From an uncultured Paraglaciecola sp. (GTDB lineage: Bacteria > Pseudomonadota > Gammaproteobacteria > Enterobacterales > Alteromonadaceae): 64,000 bases of DNA. A program made the position numbers and the translations under genes. Of this stretch, positions 19,020 through 28,092 are shown piece by piece (position 1 is the first letter of the stretch; each line of letters starts with the position of its first letter). The stretch covers positions 1-64,000 of the forward strand of contig CANMKA010000007.1 in NCBI GenBank assembly GCA_947498355.1, in the 5' to 3' direction. Below the pieces are notes generated by a model, which was not told the DNA's origin, did no database searches, and worked only from the letters and a program-made list of their open reading frames with translations.

Positions 19020-20150
19020 TTAAAACGATCGATCGTCGTCAGCTTTAAGTAGCAGCTTTTTGCTATTTAGCAGGCATTGTTTGGAGTAATCACCAAACCA
19101 TCCCCCTACCTGAAAAAACTGCTTGATAAACGCCCCTTTATCGCCTTTTTCAACATAGCTTAACGCTTGATTAAAACGTTCACTAAACTCGCTTAAGCGT
19201 TTCATGCTATCTTCGTTGTCGAAGATGATATCTGCATACAAAGCAGGATCTTGAGCAAACAGTCTACCTACCATAGCCAGTTCTAAACGATAAATAGGCG
19301 AGCTTAACGCCACCAACTGTTGCAAGTCAGGATTTGCATTAGCTAAATGGGAGCCAAATACAAAGCTACAAAAATGCCGCATAACCTGAATAAATACCAT
19401 GGCATCATCATGTTCTTTTGCATCAACTTCTTGGATTATGCTGCCCCAAATGCGTATCTGCTCAATCAACCATTGGTATTGACTTGACTCTCGGCCGTGA
19501 CAAACCACTACCACTTGCTTAACCAAACTAGACACATCAGGGCCAAACATTGGATGCAACCCAACTACTGGGCCATTGTGCGCGTCAAGCATGGCCTGCA
19601 AGGGTTTCTGCTTAGTGCTGGTAATGTCAGCTAAAATACAACTCTTGGGTAAGCTATTTAAACGAGCAATGGTACTTTGCGTTAACTTGATAGGAACCGC
19701 GACCAAGACTAAACCTGCGCCAGAAAATATGCCCTCGGCATTGTCCCAGTCGTCTTTTTCTAATACCTCAACTAAGTAGCCGCTGCGGGTAAACATATCA
19801 ACGAAGACCCGCCCTAGGGCACCTTTACCACCAATAACCACAACCTTACGAATGGCTGTGTTCTTGCATAGATAATTAACGTGCTGAGTCTGATACGACT
19901 CTCGGATAATCCGTCTGAGTAAGTCTTCGACCAGTACAGGCGACACATTTTTACTTTCTGCTTCTTCTCGGCGCTTAGCAATTAACTCTGCCTCACGTTC
20001 CGGTACATAAATTGGCAAGCCAACCTGGCTCTTGTACTGCCCAACTTTAGTCGTGATTTTTGCCCTTCTCGCCAGCAGCTCAACCAATTCGCTATCAATT
20101 TTATCGATTTCGTTCCTAAGTTGGTTCAGCTCATCAGGCGATAAAGACAT
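19020..20150 (-). CDS. tyrA: Bifunctional chorismate mutase/prephenate dehydrogenase TyrA
   Basis: Makes 4-hydroxyphenylpyruvate from chorismate by way of prephenate for tyrosine synthesis. An N-terminal AroQ chorismate mutase ([20 protein letters not shown]) is fused to an NAD-binding prephenate dehydrogenase whose Rossmann loop is [11 protein letters not shown] near 109-119; LHPMFGPD near 200 is typical of the enterobacterial T-protein. Length 376 aa is normal. It follows aroF by 25 bases, forming the aroF-tyrA operon known in E. coli, and probably shares the TyrR-like site upstream of aroF. Confidence 0.95.
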   Translation of the reverse strand: MSLSPDELNQLRNEIDKIDSELVELLARRAKITTKVGQYKSQVGLPIYVPEREAELIAKRREEAESKNVSPVLVEDLLRRIIRESYQTQHVNYLCKNTAIRKVVVIGGKGALGRVFVDMFTRSGYLVEVLEKDDWDNAEGIFSGAGLVLVAVPIKLTQSTIARLNSLPKSCILADITSTKQKPLQAMLDAHNGPVVGLHPMFGPDVSSLVKQVVVVCHGRESSQYQWLIEQIRIWGSIIQEVDAKEHDDAMVFIQVMRHFCSFVFGSHLANANPDLQQLVALSSPIYRLELAMVGRLFAQDPALYADIIFDNEDSMKRLSEFSERFNQALSYVEKGDKGAFIKQFFQVGGWFGDYSKQCLLNSKKLLLKADDDRSF

Positions 20151-20175
20151 ATAAACTCCGTGTAAAGTAAGCGGA

Positions 20176-21252
20176 TTAACGGGCTAAACGAGCTGGCAAC
20201 ACGTCTTTCAACTTGTTACGCATTTCGTTTAGCAAGTCTTCAGTTTGTTGCCAATCAATGCAACCATCAGTAATAGACACACCGTATTCTAAGTCAGCAG
20301 GCTTTTTACCTGTGCTACTTTGATTACCTGCATTCAAGTGACTCTCGAGCATAAGACCAATTACTGACTGATTACCATCAATAATCTGATTCATCACATT
20401 GGTTGCCACAAGAGGCTGACGACGGTAATCCTTACTCGAATTAGCATGACTACAATCAACCACTAAACCTGCACTCAGCTGGTTATTCTTAAGTTCAACT
20501 TCGCAATCGGCAACACAAACCGAATCATAGTTTGGCTTTTTACCGCCACGCAAAATGATATGCCCATCTGGGTTACCTTGTGTTTGAATCACACTAACTT
20601 GGCCTTCTCCATTGATGCCCATAAAGCTATGACCTGATGCCGCTGATTGCAATGCATTAATTGCAATACCTAACCCACCATCAGTGCCATTTTTAAATCC
20701 AACAGGCATAGATAAACCACTTGCCATTTCCCGGTGAGTTTGCGACTCGGAGGTTCGTGCACCAATTGCCGACCAACTAAATAATTCAGCAAGATACTGC
20801 GGGCTTATCGGGTCAAGGGCCTCGGTTGCTACGGGAAGTTCTAACTCAGCCAACCAAATTAATAATTCTCTGGCTTTGCGCAAACCAGCTTCGATATCAA
20901 AGGTATCGTTTAGGTGCGGATCGTTAATTAGGCCTTTCCAACCAACTGTGGTTCTCGGTTTTTCAAAATACACTCGCATTACAATAAACAAGGTATCTTG
21001 ACAGCTTTGCTGAAGGGCCTTTAATTTTAGGGCGTATTCTTTTGCAGCTTCGACATCGTGAATTGAGCATGGACCAGTGATCACCAACAGTCTGTGGTCA
21101 CGTCTGTGAATGATATCGCCAATCACCTTACGCGATTGCTTAATGATATTAAGAGACTCTTCACTGACGGGTAATTCGTCTTTCAAAGCTTGAGGTGTAA
21201 CAAGCACCTGCTCAGATGAGACATTAATGTTGTTTATGCTATCGCGTAACAT
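20176..21252 (-). CDS. aroF: 3-deoxy-7-phosphoheptulonate synthase (AroF type)
   Basis: Class I DAHP synthase, the entry enzyme of the shikimate pathway, joining erythrose 4-phosphate and phosphoenolpyruvate. Motifs include [31 protein letters not shown] and VDCSHANS. The open frame reaches 21342, but the ATG at 21252 gives 358 aa and an N terminus that lines up with known isozymes; AAAGAG lies upstream of it. Cotranscription with tyrA marks it as the tyrosine-linked isozyme by analogy with E. coli; feedback specificity itself is not proven here. Confidence 0.93.
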   Translation of the reverse strand: MLRDSINNINVSSEQVLVTPQALKDELPVSEESLNIIKQSRKVIGDIIHRRDHRLLVITGPCSIHDVEAAKEYALKLKALQQSCQDTLFIVMRVYFEKPRTTVGWKGLINDPHLNDTFDIEAGLRKARELLIWLAELELPVATEALDPISPQYLAELFSWSAIGARTSESQTHREMASGLSMPVGFKNGTDGGLGIAINALQSAASGHSFMGINGEGQVSVIQTQGNPDGHIILRGGKKPNYDSVCVADCEVELKNNQLSAGLVVDCSHANSSKDYRRQPLVATNVMNQIIDGNQSVIGLMLESHLNAGNQSSTGKKPADLEYGVSITDGCIDWQQTEDLLNEMRNKLKDVLPARLAR

Positions 21253-21343
21253 GGAATTAAACTCTTTAAATAAGGTAAATAATAATAGCAGTTTATTGTC
21301 AATTAGCAGACATACTGCGTGTGCATTTCTAACAAAATCCAAC

Positions 21344-21361
21344 TGTAAATATTTTTGTACA
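21344..21361. promoter_or_regulatory. TyrR-like box upstream of aroF-tyrA
   Basis: TGTAAA-N6-TGTACA matches the TyrR consensus TGTAAA-N6-TTTACA in 11 of 12 defined bases. It lies about 92 bases before the aroF start, a suitable place for tyrosine-dependent repression. No tyrR gene is in the window. Confidence 0.6.
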
Positions 21362-21595
21362 CTTGGCGATTTATTATTTACTGAAATGATATTGACTTTT
21401 TACCAGAAATGCAGTTATTCGGCAAGAATTACTTACTCAGCATAAGTAAACCAAAGGAATTATCTTTTATCAGAACAATATAAGAGCATAAAACTAGGCC
21501 GACGATACGAGCGGCTAAATTCGTAATTCAGATTAATAGTCAATCCAAACTGGCAAAAATTAATCCGCTAGATAACGTGTTACCGAAAATCGGCA
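21362..21595. other. Non-coding stretch between the aroF control region and the VWA gene
   Basis: AT-rich, no gene recognised. It should contain the aroF promoter upstream elements at its left and the 3' end of the VWA-ExbB operon at its right. No intrinsic terminator was found for that operon. Confidence 0.45.
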
Positions 21596-22558
21596 TTACA
21601 TTTTTAATCCGACAAATGCCCCTCGATTTCGCTTAGCTACAGCTTGCATCAAACTAGAAAACCCACGAGCGTTATTTGGATTAGAAAAATAGAAGCCTAC
21701 TCCGTGAATTCGAAAGCGTGGTTTACCATCGGCTTTAGCGTTAGCCAGAGTAATACCCGTTACTACTTGCTCTAGCCCCCGCACCGAGTAATCATCACCA
21801 AATACATACATGCTGACTTTACCTGCTTGCTGTTTATATTGGTTAATCGCTGCCAACATTCCTATATTCGGATTTGAGCCTCCACCTAAAAACTGTTGCA
21901 TTCCAGCCATGGCGTTTGTTCGCTCAGAAGAAGAGTCAGTTAACCATCGACCTTTTTTAGACGGATATAAATACCTTCCATCGGCATTGATAATTTGAAA
22001 CCCCTTCATTTTAGGGTGGTTTTGTAAAATATCCGATACAACACTGATTACGTTTTGCCAATTGCCGCCACGTGACATTGAGCCCGAGTTATCAATCACA
22101 AAAATAACATACTCAGCATCAGTGGGGATGCCTCCCACATCGTCATCAGGATCTTTAGTTGAGTTGGGGACATTTAGTCTTGCCGTTGCCAACCTGATTT
22201 CTTCGCGTAAAGATTGTGCCTGATCTTGTAGCTGCTGAATCGTTTGTTGCGCGCGCGGAATAGATGACTCAAGTTTATTTAATTGCTCTGAGGTATCAGC
22301 AGATTTAGACTGCGCTTGAACGAGTTCCTGCTGCTGCTCAGACAACGCTCCTTGCAATGACGAAATTGACTGTTTGCCCGCCAGTACCTGTTCAATCAAA
22401 ACGCTAAGATTATTTGGCCCTTTCTCTTGGTCGGTATCGCCATTTTTGGCTAATAAAATCAATAAGACTACCGCGCCAAACGCACAAGATATAACATCCA
22501 AAAATGCCAAATTAAAAATTTCTGTAGGTGCTCGCTGAATTTTTCGCATTAGGGCCAC
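21596..22558 (-). CDS. VWA-domain protein with TolR/ExbD-like membrane anchor (second copy)
   Basis: 320 aa. One N-terminal helix (about 18-37) contains Asp21 in FLDVISCAFGAVVLL, resembling the proton-relay Asp of TolR/ExbD helices. Residues ~50-130 are a strong coiled coil rich in Gln and Leu. From ~148 to the end there is a von Willebrand A domain with MIDAS ligands D156-x-S158-x-S160, Ser228 where Thr is usual, and D255/D256. With TolR-like topology the VWA domain would be periplasmic. It overlaps the upstream VWA gene by ten bases and is the last gene of the operon. I know no named family member of this layout. Confidence 0.82.
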   Translation of the reverse strand: MALMRKIQRAPTEIFNLAFLDVISCAFGAVVLLILLAKNGDTDQEKGPNNLSVLIEQVLAGKQSISSLQGALSEQQQELVQAQSKSADTSEQLNKLESSIPRAQQTIQQLQDQAQSLREEIRLATARLNVPNSTKDPDDDVGGIPTDAEYVIFVIDNSGSMSRGGNWQNVISVVSDILQNHPKMKGFQIINADGRYLYPSKKGRWLTDSSSERTNAMAGMQQFLGGGSNPNIGMLAAINQYKQQAGKVSMYVFGDDYSVRGLEQVVTGITLANAKADGKPRFRIHGVGFYFSNPNNARGFSSLMQAVAKRNRGAFVGLKM

Positions 22559-23607
22559 TCCGGAGCAGGCGACAAAAATGTGCCTCTTGTGGCTTTAGCC
22601 CAATCCCAATACATATAAGATGCAAACGGGTCCCCATCAATGGGTAATAAAATCACGTTGAGAGATACGCCTTTTGGAAAACGTTTGGCGGTTTCTACTA
22701 AAAGTTGTTGTCGACATTTAGCAGAAATAGATTTGTTTTTAGTAAAAAAACCTTTACATCCAGCAGACAGCCCCTCACCTAGGGTTGGTAAACCGTCTGT
22801 CACCAAATACACATCTGTCACTCGGCTATTCACCTCAAACAGCTTGGCAATACCAGCTTGTAGATTCGTTCCGCCGTCGGGTACGACTTGACGCAAATCC
22901 CTCACAATAGCCCGCATTGAATCCCCAACCAAAGGGCTGTTAATATCACGCTGCCCCATGCGCATCCCTTGCTCTGAAAACGCAACCACTGATAAACGGG
23001 ACGTATCTGGCACTCGAGCAATAAGCCATTGAGCAGTGCGCAGTGTTCTGCGCCATTTGATTGTGTTGACTCGATCAGCCTCGCTCAACGCTAAGTTAGA
23101 TAGCACTTGAATTAAGTTTTCTCCCATCATAGACGCTGATTTATCTATGAGTATGCCAATTTGCTTCCCTTCAACTTTCATTCCAGTGATAAAATTTTGG
23201 TTACCCTTGCCTGGCAACGAAATCGTGTCTGATGGGGTAGGTATTTTCGCAACGGCTGCAAGCTGATTTTCTAAATCTGCTACTACCGCAATTTCTGTTG
23301 AAATATCCTGCAGCAGCTTGTCTTGCCGATTTTGAGTATTGGCTTCAGCGTCTTGCGTATCTTGCTGAGTAGCCGATATTAACCCAATTTTTTCATTTAC
23401 CTCATCAATAGACTTTTGCAACTGTGAGATTGCATCTGCTGATGCTGCTAATTCTGCTTCTAACTTATTTTTCTCTTCAGTAGGATCCGCCGTAAACGCT
23501 TTAAATTTTACTAAAATCAAAATCAACAATACAGCGCCAAGCCCACAAGCTAGAGCATCGAGTAAGGCCATATTGTTATCATTGCCACTTCGACGACGAA
23601 ATTTCAT
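22549..23607 (-). CDS. VWA-domain protein with TolR/ExbD-like membrane anchor (first copy)
   Basis: 352 aa, same plan as its downstream neighbour but clearly diverged. The N-terminal helix (about 14-35) has Asp17 in LLDALACGLGAVLLIL, very like the TolR helix. A coiled coil spans ~42-120, and a VWA domain follows from ~145 with a complete MIDAS: D155-x-S157-x-S159, T247 in GGTN and D271 in VTDG. It starts nine bases after the ExbB/TolQ-like gene, the arrangement expected for a channel pair. Metal-dependent ligand binding is inferred from the VWA family; the ligand is unknown. Confidence 0.83.
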   Translation of the reverse strand: MKFRRRSGNDNNMALLDALACGLGAVLLILILVKFKAFTADPTEEKNKLEAELAASADAISQLQKSIDEVNEKIGLISATQQDTQDAEANTQNRQDKLLQDISTEIAVVADLENQLAAVAKIPTPSDTISLPGKGNQNFITGMKVEGKQIGILIDKSASMMGENLIQVLSNLALSEADRVNTIKWRRTLRTAQWLIARVPDTSRLSVVAFSEQGMRMGQRDINSPLVGDSMRAIVRDLRQVVPDGGTNLQAGIAKLFEVNSRVTDVYLVTDGLPTLGEGLSAGCKGFFTKNKSISAKCRQQLLVETAKRFPKGVSLNVILLPIDGDPFASYMYWDWAKATRGTFLSPAPEWP

Positions 23608-23616
23608 GGTCGTAAC

Positions 23617-24393
23617 TTACTCGTGCAAATGTGACAAAAGGTGTTTTTCACAAGACGCTTTGGTACGCAAAACCATTTCGTCCTGCCTACCGTTTAGCAA
23701 GTGCATAAAAAACATCAAAATCAGAGAGATGAAAATGCCAACCAAAGTCGAGTTAAAAGCCACGCCCAAGTATTCAACCATGCCCGCAATGTCACCTTGA
23801 TTAATCGCTTTGTCTGCGCTGCCCAGTGCAGAACCAATGCCGCGCACTGTGCCGATAAACCCAATTGACGGGATAGCCCACGTAATGTATTTGAGCATAC
23901 CGTTACCGCTCTCAAGGGAAGCCGCCAAGGAATCTACGCTAGAATCAATAGCATCAGCTGCGTGCTGAACATTCTGAGTATTTTTAAATCGGCGAATACA
24001 GTTTATCCACGTAGCCATTGCAGGGTTCTCACTGTAAGCAGAACCTTCAAGTTCAGACAAAGCTAAATCCACGTCCAACGATTGGGTTTTATCATGAGAT
24101 TGAAGGAAGTCTCGCGTGTAAATAGCTTCTTCATCTATAAGCTTGGTCAATTTATACGCCATCAGAAAAAATCCGTATAACATGATCGAAATACAGATTT
24201 TCTGTTCAGTGTCTTTCAAAATTACCCAAATATTTTTTTGCGCCTCAGAGCCTAAAGCAAGTATCGCTGCCTCAGCATTGGGGATCACCACACCCACATA
24301 TAAAAAGTGTACTAACGTAAAGCTAGCTAAAAGGACCGCTAAAGACATCCAAAGCTTTGGGTTCATGCTACTGTTACTATGGTTCTTTTTCAT
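23617..24393 (-). CDS. MotA/TolQ/ExbB-family proton-channel subunit
   Basis: 258 aa with four hydrophobic segments: about 14-38, 66-83, 168-190 and 207-232. The third contains AIPSIGFIGTVRG (173-185), the TolQ/ExbB/MotA signature with Pro175, Gly178 and Thr182, and the fourth AFNSTLVGIFISL has the polar Thr216 that lines the pore in the family. In known systems five such subunits surround a dimer of TolR/ExbD/MotB; here the two VWA proteins downstream take that place. It is neither tolQ nor exbB by context. The substrate or load of the motor is unknown. Confidence 0.88.
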   Translation of the reverse strand: MKKNHSNSSMNPKLWMSLAVLLASFTLVHFLYVGVVIPNAEAAILALGSEAQKNIWVILKDTEQKICISIMLYGFFLMAYKLTKLIDEEAIYTRDFLQSHDKTQSLDVDLALSELEGSAYSENPAMATWINCIRRFKNTQNVQHAADAIDSSVDSLAASLESGNGMLKYITWAIPSIGFIGTVRGIGSALGSADKAINQGDIAGMVEYLGVAFNSTLVGIFISLILMFFMHLLNGRQDEMVLRTKASCEKHLLSHLHE

Positions 24394-24404
24394 ATTAGGT
24401 TCCG

Positions 24405-24512
24405 TTAAATATTAATGGGAAAGTCTTGCGGTGCGTCGAGTGAGGCAAAATATGCTCCTGCAGACGCAGCGAGAACGAGCAAAAGCCCACCCAGTATTAA
24501 TTTCTTTTTCAT
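24405..24512 (-). CDS. Small 35-aa membrane protein in the VWA-channel operon
   Basis: A short frame begins with ATG at 24512 and ends with TAA at 24405. The product starts MKKKLILGGLLLVLAA, forms one hydrophobic helix, and ends with a short polar tail (DAPQDFPINI). AGGA lies seven bases upstream of the start, a good ribosome-binding site, and the stop is 11 bases before the channel-subunit start, so the frame fills the only sizeable gap of the operon. It could be a small accessory subunit of the complex. It is also possible to read the N terminus as a signal peptide. Function unknown. Confidence 0.62.
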   Translation of the reverse strand: MKKKLILGGLLLVLAASAGAYFASLDAPQDFPINI

Positions 24513-24601
24513 GAAGATTCCTATTACTTAATTTGTTTGGCGCGCCTCATCCGCATCCAGCGTTGATGACCCAACTAGGAGCACAACAAACGCAAAGTGT
24601 T

Positions 24602-26584
24602 TTATTCAAAACGCGCTATGCGAAACCCTATATCGTCAGCCCCTTTGTTACTGCCGGTACGAATACTGGTACGTAACTCTTTCATACGGCCCGTTTTATA
24701 CGAACCACCTTTTACTACATGGCTTTGGCCTCTGGCTTCACCCAAATAATCAACAAATACGCGAGTCGCATTTGGTGCTATCACAGAATAAAAATCATGA
24801 GTCCATTCTCGAACATTGCCATCTAGATCGAAAAAGCCACCACGATCCGCTTTAAAGGAGCCAACGGGAGCTTTACCACTGAATCCATCGTTATAGTCTT
24901 TTAAAATGAAGACCTGCTTTCCTTTAAGGGACTCATCGGCAAAATTGCCTTGTTTGTCGCGAACCCGCTCAAAGCCCCCCCAAATATATTTGGTCGGGCT
25001 AGCTCGACGGTTGTGCTTAGCAATAAACTCCCATTCAGCCTCTGTCGGTAATCGATAACCTCGAGAGGTTTTATTAACGCCAACCACTTGCTTACCGCTT
25101 AAGATATAAAATGGGGGTAATCCCTCATTCTCACTCAGCCAATTAGTAAAAGCGGCCGCTTGCTGCCAAGACATGCCACTTGCGGGCAAATTAGATTTTA
25201 CTTTACCTTGCGTAAACCGATTAAATTGCGCTTCTGTGATCTCATGGCGAGATATCCATATTTGCCTTGAAAAATCGACATTAACTAGGTGTTCGTTTGG
25301 ACTTCGACCGACTTCGTTTTTAGGTGAGCCCATTCGATATGCAGATAATCTGACTTTATTCATTTTGATACCCAGCGTATCGACAAATAAGGGCTTACCG
25401 TCTCTCCGCCTGGCATCAAACTCAGTTAACATTTCAGCCTCTACCTTCAGTGGTTTTGCCACTCTAGGCGTAAAAGACTGACTAACAGTTCTATAACCTG
25501 TTTTTTTAAATTCAACTGTAGTCTGCACAGTTTGCAACGTTAGAGTAAGTGGGGTCTGTCCAAGCTGCTGACCGTTTATCCAAACAGATGCTGTTTCTGT
25601 AGCAGTAAAGTGAACGCTGGCAGTTTCTGGTAACAAATTAATAGATATCGTTTTATTTTCTTCTGGCTCAAGCTTAAGAGATTGGTTAAACGCCACATAT
25701 CCCGACTTTTCATAGCTAATGGTATGCTGAGTATTCGCATCAACTTGGGTTGGACTCGTCACTGGCTGACCGTTTACAAGTAGTACTCCACCTTTGGGCC
25801 TTGTATTTAGAGTGAGTGAAGCTTGCAATGGAAGTAAATTGTACTCACGAGCAGGGACACGCTGGTTATTAGATACAGTAATCTGGTCTTTTATTACTTG
25901 GTAACCAGCCAGTTGAACCTGAACTGCATGCTTGCCACCTGTTTGCTCCACAGATACGGGTGTGGTGCCCATGAGTTGATCGTCAAGGTACACCCTAGCC
26001 CCCGTTGGTATGGACGTTACAGCAATTGAGCCGTTAACAGGTATAAGAGTAAGCTCATGTTGGATATTGCCAGCTTTCTCAACGTCGAAGCTAAATAAAG
26101 CGGTTTCGTAAAAAGGGTGACGCGCCTCGATTGTATGCCGCCCAGCTGGCAATTCGATATCTAATACTTGGCTTTGCTGAACATTTTTATCGTTTACTCG
26201 CCATTCAATATCGTCGAGGCTTAGCTGAGTACGAATTACAACTTTGGCTGGCATAGGTTGTAATTCGACATCAATCGGATTACTACTATCTTCCGTGATC
26301 GAAATCACCTGAGGAATATACTTTTTGGCCGAGACCTGAATTTCCCCTTTCGACCCAAATAGATAAACGGCATCGCCTCGAACAAACCCCAAACCACCTG
26401 TTACCACAATTTTTTGGGTTGTAGCGGCTTCGTCAGGCAGTACCTCAATGACAAAACCCTTTATTAAAAACAGCCAACTCAAATACCCCACAACTAACAA
26501 AGTCACACATATCGCTGCAAATGATACGAAGAGCCGATTTTTAACCTTAGCCTGTTCAATACCTTTATCTATATCATTCATCAT
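24602..26584 (-). CDS. PEGA-repeat membrane protein with a SUMF1-type C-terminal domain
   Basis: 660 aa. One transmembrane helix near 18-42, then a periplasmic part with at least three PEGA repeats (from about residue 190 to 390, each with the 'GxxVYLDDQLMGTTP' type hairpin) and a SUMF1/formylglycine-generating-enzyme fold from about 410 (SRHEITEAQFNRF, YRLPTEAEWEF, DLDGNVREW, DIGFRIARFE). The cysteine pair of true formylglycine-generating enzymes is absent: the GGSY segment continues KTGRMKEL, and the protein's only Cys is in the membrane helix. It is therefore probably a binding or scaffold module. It belongs to the operon with the channel and VWA genes. Confidence 0.85.
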   Translation of the reverse strand: MMNDIDKGIEQAKVKNRLFVSFAAICVTLLVVGYLSWLFLIKGFVIEVLPDEAATTQKIVVTGGLGFVRGDAVYLFGSKGEIQVSAKKYIPQVISITEDSSNPIDVELQPMPAKVVIRTQLSLDDIEWRVNDKNVQQSQVLDIELPAGRHTIEARHPFYETALFSFDVEKAGNIQHELTLIPVNGSIAVTSIPTGARVYLDDQLMGTTPVSVEQTGGKHAVQVQLAGYQVIKDQITVSNNQRVPAREYNLLPLQASLTLNTRPKGGVLLVNGQPVTSPTQVDANTQHTISYEKSGYVAFNQSLKLEPEENKTISINLLPETASVHFTATETASVWINGQQLGQTPLTLTLQTVQTTVEFKKTGYRTVSQSFTPRVAKPLKVEAEMLTEFDARRRDGKPLFVDTLGIKMNKVRLSAYRMGSPKNEVGRSPNEHLVNVDFSRQIWISRHEITEAQFNRFTQGKVKSNLPASGMSWQQAAAFTNWLSENEGLPPFYILSGKQVVGVNKTSRGYRLPTEAEWEFIAKHNRRASPTKYIWGGFERVRDKQGNFADESLKGKQVFILKDYNDGFSGKAPVGSFKADRGGFFDLDGNVREWTHDFYSVIAPNATRVFVDYLGEARGQSHVVKGGSYKTGRMKELRTSIRTGSNKGADDIGFRIARFE

Positions 26585-26592
26585 CTAATCCT

Positions 26593-28041
26593 TTAATTTA
26601 TCGCCTCGGTACATACAATTTCGACTTCAGGTATAGGCTTATCTGCAGATATCACCACTGTCTGGAGAACCGTGTGAAATCCCGTACACTTGCCTTCAAA
26701 TTGGTAACGTCCGGGGGCCAAAAGAATGGTTTTCTCGGTTACTTTTCCGACTTGCCCTACTCCCAGCACACTAATGAAGGTCCGTTTGTCGCTTTTTACC
26801 ACGACTTTCAAAGGGTGGTTTTGAGTATCGAGCAATCCCTCAAGAGAGTGAATTTTTTGTCCGAGCTTTGGGCTTAAATCAAATAGTGTTTGGCTATCAG
26901 CAATCACATCTCGCGCACCAAGAGCTATACGTGTGTCTGATAAACGTTCAGGCCTTTGGATATAGTTGTCTAATTTTTTGTTGGTATCAGAAATCCTTAA
27001 GGCTGAGTCTAACAAGTCTTGAAAATGGCTATTGTCGGGATATTCTGTAAGTGCTTTTCGTGTTAGCAGCTCAACCGTGGGCCATTCATCGGCACCAACA
27101 AATGCAAGTATATGTTGTTTCGCTTGGTATTCCGCATTAGCCGCTATTAACTGAGCAATAGTCTTTTGAACGCTCGCAAGTTCTGGCCTACTACCGTCGA
27201 TACGTTTGGCAGTATCGAGGGCTTTTTGCGCTTGGACCAACTCACCTTTATCTCTTGCTTTTATGGCTATAGCGATAGCCTCGGAAAACTGCCTTGTTTG
27301 AATTTTCTTGTTTAACTCACTGAGCTTTGCGAGTCGCTCTGGTGTTGAGTCTAAGGCAACTAACGTTTGATAAACGAGCTGGGCTTTATCTAAGTTATTT
27401 TCGACCTCGGCTATTCGGCCTTGTTCACGTAACGCTTGTACCTCGGCAAATACATTTATTCTCTTTTGCAAAGCCAATGCTTGGTCAAAGCTACTATTAA
27501 TTGTTAGGGCAACTCGATTCGCTTCTTCAGCTTGATTGATATCACCAGCCGTAAAGGCAGTAAATGCTTGCTGATAAGCACCTTCATATGCCAATTGATA
27601 GTCGCGGTTAAAATCTTGAGCCTCATCATTTAGCTTATCAATGGTTTGTTTGGTTTGTTCAAAGGCGCCTTGTGCATAGCTCACATAAGCTTGTTCCATA
27701 TTACTTGCCAATGCTTGGCTGGTATCGGTCGCCCAATTAACTTTATCGGTATTATTGATTATATGGGTAATTGTCTGGTTGGTCTCACTGAGCAATTGCT
27801 GCAAAATTTGACGTTGCTCAGAGGTCAAAGGTACCGGTGCTGGGAGTTCCTTAGGCGTGGTTTCTACATTCGGTGAGTTATCTTTTTCTCCCAAAAGTTG
27901 TGTTAGCCCCACCAGAGCGGACACCACCACAAGGAAAAACACTATTGCAATGGCAATTCGCGTAAAAAATTTTCGTCGTAGAGCTTTGGCCAGAGCAATC
28001 TGGCCATCTAACGATTCTGACATAGCGCTTTTCTCTGACAA
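26593..28041 (-). CDS. Single-pass membrane protein with helical repeats
   Basis: 482 aa, not recognised as a named family. A cytoplasmic N terminus of ~28 residues with basic KALRRKFFTR is followed by one helix (about 29-50), then a long, mostly alpha-helical region with TPR-like units (Ala/Leu/Tyr-rich, about 75-330) and a beta-rich C-terminal domain (about 395-482) resembling a PEGA-type module by its LLAPGRYQFEGKCTG segment. With N-in topology the repeats are periplasmic. It begins the inner-membrane part of the operon, eight bases before the PEGA-SUMF1 gene. A scaffold role is inferred. Confidence 0.75.
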   Translation of the reverse strand: MSEKSAMSESLDGQIALAKALRRKFFTRIAIAIVFFLVVVSALVGLTQLLGEKDNSPNVETTPKELPAPVPLTSEQRQILQQLLSETNQTITHIINNTDKVNWATDTSQALASNMEQAYVSYAQGAFEQTKQTIDKLNDEAQDFNRDYQLAYEGAYQQAFTAFTAGDINQAEEANRVALTINSSFDQALALQKRINVFAEVQALREQGRIAEVENNLDKAQLVYQTLVALDSTPERLAKLSELNKKIQTRQFSEAIAIAIKARDKGELVQAQKALDTAKRIDGSRPELASVQKTIAQLIAANAEYQAKQHILAFVGADEWPTVELLTRKALTEYPDNSHFQDLLDSALRISDTNKKLDNYIQRPERLSDTRIALGARDVIADSQTLFDLSPKLGQKIHSLEGLLDTQNHPLKVVVKSDKRTFISVLGVGQVGKVTEKTILLAPGRYQFEGKCTGFHTVLQTVVISADKPIPEVEIVCTEAIN

Positions 28042-28092
28042 TAACAGCAGAGCGACTTAAAACTTCGTTATCGCTCTGCTAAATAATTACAA

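Noticed and set aside
23617-24393. Assignment of the channel subunit as a Zorya (ZorA) or flagellar MotA protein
   Set aside because: It is only 258 aa without the long ZorA tail, there is no ZorB-type OmpA domain partner and no ZorC/ZorD or flagellar gene nearby.
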